Assembly: GCA_042091035.1 (NCBI GenBank)
Contig: JBELIG010000062.1
Location: forward strand, 1 to 14,988
Direction: 5' to 3'
DNA length: 14,988 bases
Origin: AM-2324 sp042091035
GTDB taxonomy: Bacteria; Bacteroidota; Bacteroidia; Chitinophagales; Saprospiraceae
Shown: in pieces, positions 7,474-12,058 of the stretch
Numbering within the stretch: position 1 is the stretch's first letter
How the letters are laid out: each line of letters begins with the position of its first letter
The notes under the pieces: generated by a model
What the model saw: only the letters and a program-made list of their open reading frames with translations
The model's database searches: none
What the model was told of the DNA's origin: nothing
Position numbers and translations under genes: made by a program

Positions 7474-7801
7474 CTCTTAGCGTCAAGAGGTGTTCTAAGA
7501 TCTTTCTTTTCCGCCTATTCAGGCCATAAGAACCCCTTCTTGCCATTACGAATAAAAAATAACCGAAGCCGAGCACTAGGACAGTGATTGTTAAAGGCGT
7601 AAGACCAAAGGTGAAATGAGACAATCCATACATCAGGATCCAAGGAATCCCAAACTGTAGATCGTATTTCATATTGTCCTTAGCTTCCTGAATAGCGTCC
7701 AGCAAGCGCTGTTTTGTCCAGTTAATGCTTTTGATACGTTCCCGCTCCTTTTTAGGAACAGTCAGCAATAATTTTTCTAGTGTAGTATCCTCTTTATTCA
7801 T
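7448..7801 (-). CDS. Two-helix membrane protein of unknown function
   Basis: I do not recognise this 117-residue protein. Residues 1-47 are charged and helical (KKERERIKSINWTKQRLLDA), then two closely spaced transmembrane segments at about 50-66 and 68-86 form a hairpin, followed by a basic loop (RRGSYGLNRRKRK). The basic residues suggest that both termini are cytoplasmic. It starts three bases after the stop of the CFFC protein gene and overlaps the start of the DUF1232 gene, so the two membrane proteins are probably made together. The coding call rests on length, tight packing and a sensible hydrophobicity pattern. Confidence 0.7.
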   Translation of the reverse strand: MNKEDTTLEKLLLTVPKKERERIKSINWTKQRLLDAIQEAKDNMKYDLQFGIPWILMYGLSHFTFGLTPLTITVLVLGFGYFLFVMARRGSYGLNRRKRKILEHLLTLRDDDGHKQA

Positions 7802-7804
7802 AAT

Positions 7805-8284
7805 CTAAAACTCAACTAACTCAACATCTTCTAAAGCATATATAAGCCTATTGATGTCTGTGTCATTTAAACGCAAAACTCCTTTTACTATAACTGCTTC
7901 AGCAGTGTAATCAATCTCCTCTTTTGTATACACCTCCATAATAGTCTCTGGGCCTGCTCCTCCGCAGAAAAAACACATATTGTAAGGATAGGCAGATAAG
8001 AAAAATTCAGTCTGCCCTTCATAACCCTGCGAGGGCACTATGTATCCGCGAATCTCTATTTCTTGACCATCCCATTTTCTAACTCCTTCGCTAAATACTG
8101 GCACATCCACCTTGAATCCTTGAAATTCATCGTATACTTTTTTGAAGGTAATCTTAGACAACTTATACCACATCTGAGCAGCTTGAAGCTCACGCTCTTC
8201 CCCAGCATCTGTCTGACCTAACAATACATTCCCGAGAATCAAAAAACCTCCTAAAAAGAATACTTTGGTCATATATTTTTTCAT
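7805..8284 (-). CDS. Exported CFFC-motif protein B, DUF3299-like
   Basis: The 159-residue product has a signal peptide (about 1-23, ending LLGQ) and a small beta-rich domain. Its core is IEIRGYIVPSQG (76-87) followed by EFFLSAYPYNMCFFCGGAGP, with the CxxC pair C104/C107. The order 'G-Y/F-IVP ... EFFLxxYPY ... Cys' resembles DUF3299 proteins as I remember them (GYVVPLE...EFLLVPYFGAC), so I call it DUF3299-like, not proven. The CxxC could bind a metal or be redox-active. It is a paralog of the adjacent gene at 8284-8721: the motif YPYxxCFFCGxAGPET is shared exactly. Stop and start overlap as TAATG, so the pair is translationally coupled. Position after the ATPase and permease suggests a periplasmic partner of that transporter. 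Confidence 0.78.
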   Translation of the reverse strand: MKKYMTKVFFLGGFLILGNVLLGQTDAGEERELQAAQMWYKLSKITFKKVYDEFQGFKVDVPVFSEGVRKWDGQEIEIRGYIVPSQGYEGQTEFFLSAYPYNMCFFCGGAGPETIMEVYTKEEIDYTAEAVIVKGVLRLNDTDINRLIYALEDVELVEF

Positions 8285-8721
8285 TATTCGACTAATTTAG
8301 CTTGCTCTAATTTAAACATTACAGACTCCATATTCCCAGGTATAAATTTAAAAATTCCACTCAAATTTATCTGTTGATCTGTATACTCCAGATATTCATC
8401 GGCATCCATTTGAACTTCAATGACAGTCTCTGGCCCTGCATTGCCACAAAAGAAGCAATTTGCATATGGGTATAACGAAAAGAATAACTGTTTTTGTTTT
8501 TTCTTCCCTTCTAAAGGTACAATAAAGCCAGGTAATTCAATTTCAGTACCATCCAGCTTTTGAATCATCTCTGAAAATTTTCCCGGAGTGTATTGCATTT
8601 CCCCATAAGGATCTTCCTGCATTTCGAATCGAATCAAAGAGAGCTGGCCCCACGTACTTTGAGCACTAAGTCCTGAGCATGCAAACAGGAATAGTATAAC
8701 GAGATAACTATTTTTCATCAT
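8284..8721 (-). CDS. Exported CFFC-motif protein A, DUF3299-like
   Basis: This 145-residue protein starts at tandem ATGs (8721 or 8718). A longer reading from a TTG at 8739 is disfavoured because it puts extra residues before the signal peptide MKNSYLVILFLFACSGLSAQ. Cleavage by signal peptidase I after LSA is likely; the Cys there is a poor lipobox. The mature domain has IELPGFIVPLEG, then FFSLYPYANCFFCGNAGPET with the CxxC pair C89/C92 (counted from 8721). It is a diverged paralog of the next gene, sharing the CFFCGxAGPET motif and the flanking strands while most other positions differ. It lies 53 bases after the permease stop, the widest gap in this operon, so an extra internal promoter is possible, but no good one is seen. 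Confidence 0.78.
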   Translation of the reverse strand: MMKNSYLVILFLFACSGLSAQSTWGQLSLIRFEMQEDPYGEMQYTPGKFSEMIQKLDGTEIELPGFIVPLEGKKKQKQLFFSLYPYANCFFCGNAGPETVIEVQMDADEYLEYTDQQINLSGIFKFIPGNMESVMFKLEQAKLVE

Positions 8722-8774
8722 ATTAAAAGATACAATCAATTGGATTTTATTAACACTTTTTTTGACAAAAAGGT

Positions 8775-10281
8775 CTATTCTTCTGACAATGTGGTTGATA
8801 TATCCGAGGTGCTGGCCATAATTGCAGGAACCACAGCAGCTACTAGACCGATCAGAATCACGGCAAAAAGCATATATGCTTCTTCTTTCAGGAATCTCCA
8901 GGCTTCAAATCCATATCGATATTCTGCTTCGAGCATATCTGCAAAAACACTCATGCCGCCATGACTCAATAAAAGGCCTAAACCATATCCCAAAAGCGCT
9001 ATAAAAGCACCCTCTATCATGATCAGCCCAAAAACGAGTAATCGACTAGCACCCATGCTTCGCATTAGAGCCAATTCATATTTACGTTCCTTCAATGAAT
9101 TCACCAAGGAAAAGAAAACACTAAGTGCAGAAACAAACACAATAATCAACGCGATAATTCGCATCATATCAACTCCTATTCCTATGTTACCTTGAAGTTT
9201 AAGGACCTCGTAAGCTGGATTGGCAGCCATGAGATCTGTATTTTCATTGATATTACGCCCCAGATTCAATGCTCTGAAATTCTTCTTATTCCTAAACTGT
9301 ACAAGCAAGGCAGTTATTTCCTGGCCATCTTCCTCCCAAAATGGTTTCTCCGCTATCTTTTCAGAGTGATCATGTCCCTCGTGGTCGTGACCTTCGTGAT
9401 CGTGACCCTCGTGATCATGTCCTTCGTGGTCATGTCCTTCGTGANNNNNNNNNNNNNNNNNNNNNNNNNNNNNNNNNNNNNNNNNNNNNNNNNNNNNNNN
9501 NNNNNNNNNNNNNNNNNNNNNNNNNNNNNNNNNNNNNNNNNNNNTCGTGGTCATGTCCTTCGTGAACATCTCCTTCGTGAACATCTCCTTCATGATCGTG
9601 TCCTTCGTGATCTTCCTCTGCACCATGGTCATGATCATGAACAGCCCAAACAGCGCGCGTGTCACAAAGAATAAGTTGATCAATTACGGAGTTTGTTTTC
9701 TTTAGGATACCAACAACTATGAAATCTGCTGCATCATCGTGCTCCATACCGATATCACTGGATAAACCATGAGAAGATTTGAAGCGGTCACCCAATTTAA
9801 GACCTGTATCTTCAGCAGTTCGGCTACCGATAACTACCTCAGTTCCTCCATTCCACATTTTTCCCTTGTCGAATGCTGCTTCATAGAGGTCAATAATTTC
9901 ATCATTTGTACCTACGATTCGAAAGCCTTTATAGTTGTCTCCTATTGACAGGGGTACTGCTTTTCCGATCAGCGGATTGTCAGGGTTTAGAAATGGCCTT
10001 GCATTTTCGGTAGATATATTGCCTGTTGGCGGATCGATATGGTACATATTGCAGAGTACCATCTGCAAGGGGGAGCCTTTTGCTCCGATCACAAGATCAA
10101 TCCCTGCAAAATTATTTTCCATCTTTTCGGTTACCTGCGTATTAATCAACAGCAGGAGGGAAATAAGTCCCACACCCAAAGCAAAAAGCACAAGATTCAA
10201 GAGAAGATTCAGCGGTCTACTGAATAGATTTTTCCATGTAAAGGAAAAGAAGAAGTAAAAAAAGTTGTTCAATCCTTTCAT
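8775..10281 (-). CDS. FtsX/MacB-type ABC permease with His-rich repeat insert, interrupted by an assembly gap
   Basis: The N-terminal part (245 residues) has one membrane segment (about 23-47), then an extracytoplasmic domain with the subfamily motif DLVIGAKGSPLQMVL and YHIDPPTGNIS (62-90). After LILCDTRAVWAVHDHDHG comes a His/Asp/Glu/Gly tract of HEGHD pentapeptides. The 100-N gap falls in this tract. The C-terminal part (222 residues) begins with five more HEGHD units, returns to domain sequence, and ends with three membrane segments and the FtsX signature ERKYELALMRSMGAS. This is the one-plus-three helix layout of mechanotransmitting ABC systems such as LolCDE and MacB, which act on substrates outside the membrane. 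Its ATG overlaps the ATPase stop (ATGA). The His tract should bind zinc, nickel or copper; a zinc role is inferred. The frame break at the gap is an N-count artefact. Confidence 0.9.
9369..9612 (-). repeat. 15-bp tandem repeat encoding HEGHD units, containing an assembly gap
   Basis: Five exact-protein HEGHD units occupy 9369-9443 and about four more, some degenerate (HEGDV), occupy 9545-9612, with 100 N between. The DNA units vary at wobble positions (GAA/GAG, GAC/GAT, CAC/CAT) while the protein stays constant, which indicates selection on the amino acids. There are 21 visible histidines between permease residue 215 and the end of the repeat. Phase of the flanking units predicts a true missing length of 9 plus a multiple of 15 bases. 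Confidence 0.9.
9445..9544. other. Assembly gap (100 N) inside the His-rich repeat
   Basis: Exactly 100 N in the middle of a tandem repeat, a typical place for short-read assembly to fail. The permease frame needs a missing length divisible by 3, so 100 cannot be right. Confidence 0.95.
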
Positions 10282-10934
10282 GACCGCTCTGTTTTAACTT
10301 GTTGAATATCCAATGTGATCTGATTTTTGACCACATCTGTTAATCGATTATCGTGTGTTACAATCAACAAGCTGGCATTAGACTCTTTGGAAACATCCTC
10401 CAAAAGAGTAAGGACTTCTTTTGCATTGGCATCATCCAATGCAGAAGTAGGTTCATCGGCTAAAATCAGACTAGGGCCATTGATCAAGGCTCTTGCGATA
10501 GCAACACGCTGCTTTTCACCCTGACTCAATGCTTTTACAGATACACTTGCTTTTTCAGCTATATTCAATCGGGTCAGCAAAGTTAATGCCTGCGCCTTAT
10601 CAACAGGCAGCCCAGCCAATCGCTGCGCCAAACAAAGGTTTTCAATCACAGTAAGTGCATGAACAAAATGAGGTCGCTGAAATACGATTCCAATTTCCTT
10701 ACCTCTAAAACTATTCATCTCGGTCTTTGAAAACTGAACAACATCTTTTCCATCAAAATGTATGGAACCCTTAGATGGACTTAAGATACCCGCAAGCATA
10801 TGCAGCAAAGTAGTTTTACCACTACCCGATGCTCCTAAAAGCAAGCAAGATGTTCCTCTTTGACAAGAAATATCCGGATAACTAAGTCTTACTCCACCGG
10901 AATAGGTATATTCTAAAGACCGGGCTTCAATCAT
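10278..10934 (-). CDS. LolD/MacB-type ABC transporter ATP-binding protein
   Basis: The 218-residue product is a single ABC ATPase domain that powers the permease next to it from the cytoplasmic side. All catalytic motifs are intact: Walker A GASGSGKT (34-41), Q-loop Q86 in FQRPHF, signature LSQGE (136-140), Walker B LILADE (156-161, catalytic E161), D-loop SALDD and H-loop H194 in IVTHD. Size and motif spacing fit the LolD/FtsE/MacB-N class that pairs with FtsX-type permeases. Its stop overlaps the permease start as ATGA, strong evidence for stoichiometric co-translation. It starts nine bases after the ROK kinase stop. LolD itself is less likely, because the permease motifs and the small exported CFFC proteins point to the separate zinc-cluster-like subfamily. 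Confidence 0.93.
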   Translation of the reverse strand: MIEARSLEYTYSGGVRLSYPDISCQRGTSCLLLGASGSGKTTLLHMLAGILSPSKGSIHFDGKDVVQFSKTEMNSFRGKEIGIVFQRPHFVHALTVIENLCLAQRLAGLPVDKAQALTLLTRLNIAEKASVSVKALSQGEKQRVAIARALINGPSLILADEPTSALDDANAKEVLTLLEDVSKESNASLLIVTHDNRLTDVVKNQITLDIQQVKTERS

Positions 10935-10943
10935 AATATTGGT

Positions 10944-11840
10944 TTATAAGAACGCAGCACCATATACACCTGCACTTCCTCCCAACTTGGGCCTAAGTAT
11001 CGGTGTACGAACTTCGTCCATAAAAATTTCGTCTTTAACGCGCTCAAGACCTTCAGCATATAATTCATCTATATTTGCCAATCCGCCACCGATCACGATG
11101 ACATCAGGGTCAAGCATATTGATGATATTACCCATTGCCTTTGCAAAGTAATGGATAAGTCTGTCTACCGTCTCAACTGCTATAGCGTCGCTCTTGTTGC
11201 GTGCAAGTTCGATGATATATTTCAGTTTTTTGAATTCGCCTGCTTTTGACTCGTAATATTTTTCCAAGGAAGGCCCAGCAATAAACGTCTCGATGCAACC
11301 CGTTCTTCCGCAATAACATTCATTCTCATCCGAGATGATTGTATGGCCAAACTCTGCAGCAATTCTATTCCTACCATTCCAGACCTTACCATCCAGTACT
11401 AAACCTCCTCCGACGCCAGTACCTAAGATAACGCCAAACACCATCCGAGTATCACTAAGATCTTTAGCAGCGCCCAGATTCGCCTCAGCAAGAGCAAAGC
11501 AATTTGCATCATTTGCAACACGTACATCTATGCCTAATAGACCAGATAAATCCTTTTTGAAGGGTTTATTCAGCAGACATGTATTGTGGCAGTTGATCAT
11601 TAGACCACTCTGCTCATCTATAATACCTGGCGTACCAATGCCTACCTTAGCGGGCTTACTACCTATAGATTGGGATATGTTCGAAATCAATTGCTTGATA
11701 TTTTGCAAAAGTATATCATACCCTTCCGCATGATTAGCAGGAATTCGATCTCTCGCTACCTCTTTATAATCATTATCGGCATCTAACACAGCACATTCAA
11801 CCTTCGTACCACCGAGGTCAATTCCCCATAATAAATTCAT
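10944..11840 (-). CDS. ROK family sugar kinase (Mak/fructokinase-like)
   Basis: The 298-residue product is a cytoplasmic hexose kinase of the ROK family, transferring phosphate from ATP to the 6-hydroxyl of a sugar. It shows the N-terminal phosphate loop GIDLGGTK (6-13), catalytic D111 in NDANCFALAEA, the second phosphate motif GTGVGGG (140-146), the sugar-binding EFGH (163-166) and the structural zinc site H166/C175/C177/C182 in CYCGRTGCIETF. It also has MLDPDVIVIGGGLANIDELY. The closest remembered pattern is E. coli Mak (fructo/mannokinase), sharing NDANC, CYCG..GCIETFI and NILDPDVIV-like stretches, but glucose or GlcNAc kinases are possible, so no symbol is given. There is no DNA-binding domain, so it is not a ROK repressor. 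It is the first gene of the minus-strand run; its link to the transporter may be only positional. Confidence 0.9.
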   Translation of the reverse strand: MNLLWGIDLGGTKVECAVLDADNDYKEVARDRIPANHAEGYDILLQNIKQLISNISQSIGSKPAKVGIGTPGIIDEQSGLMINCHNTCLLNKPFKKDLSGLLGIDVRVANDANCFALAEANLGAAKDLSDTRMVFGVILGTGVGGGLVLDGKVWNGRNRIAAEFGHTIISDENECYCGRTGCIETFIAGPSLEKYYESKAGEFKKLKYIIELARNKSDAIAVETVDRLIHYFAKAMGNIINMLDPDVIVIGGGLANIDELYAEGLERVKDEIFMDEVRTPILRPKLGGSAGVYGAAFL

Positions 11841-12058
11841 GAAGCTTCTTTTATTGTAATAGCTAATTTGGCAGAGCGGACACGCAATTTAGTCTTAAAC
11901 CCATTTTTTTAAAAATTTTATTTCCGTTAATTAGTCGGAAAGCATATAAAATTCAAATTTGGGTCCCTCTAAAGTAGTTTTTTCTGTCAGAATAGTATCT
12001 TTGCTACTTAGTTTAAAAAGTCTATTTTTTCTAAAGTTTACAAGTTAAGGACAGTACG
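11841..12058. promoter_or_regulatory. Divergent intergenic region between the ROK operon and ileS
   Basis: This AT-rich 218-base region must hold promoters for both directions. On the plus strand TATCTTTG (11996-12003) matches TAnnTTTG exactly, giving an ileS leader of about 50 bases; the -33 position lacks a clear TTG. On the minus strand no convincing TAnnTTTG element was found for the ROK gene. I saw no T-box-like leader before ileS and no recognisable Zur-type inverted repeat. Confidence 0.55.

Larger units (their letters stand above)
5959..11840 (-). other. Predicted eight-gene operon (ROK kinase to pepP)
   Basis: Eight consecutive minus-strand genes are joined by a 9-base gap, an ATGA overlap, a 53-base gap, a TAATG overlap, a 3-base gap, a 20-26-base overlap and a 10-base gap, and end at the terminator at 5923-5960. 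No internal terminator was seen. Co-transcription is inferred from packing only; the 53-base gap before 8721 is the one place where a second unit might start. Confidence 0.6.

Noticed and set aside
8722..8739. Longer start (TTG 8739) for CFFC protein A
   Set aside because: It adds six residues before a complete signal peptide and uses TTG although tandem ATGs lie at 8721 and 8718.
9369..9612. Short regularly spaced repeats suggesting a CRISPR array
   Set aside because: The period is 15 bases with no spacers, and the units are an in-frame coding tandem repeat inside a permease.
9192..9674. Plus-strand frame across the His-rich repeat (160 residues)
   Set aside because: It is antisense to the permease repeat, kept open by the 15-base periodicity, and has no independent coding support.
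8775..9683. Minus-strand frame reading through the 100 N with an N-terminus MINLFFVTRALF...
   Set aside because: Upstream of the gap this is the wrong frame for the permease. The real N-terminal half is in the frame starting at 10281; the apparent ORF arises from the arbitrary N length.
5959..10281. pepP and permease as frameshifted pseudogenes
   Set aside because: Each break coincides with exactly 100 N and the sequence on both sides is well conserved, so placeholder gap length explains the frame change.
11841..12058. T-box or other riboswitch in the ileS leader
   Set aside because: The predicted leader is only about 50 bases, with no specifier stem, conserved T-box sequence or terminator hairpin, and T-boxes are not expected in this phylum.
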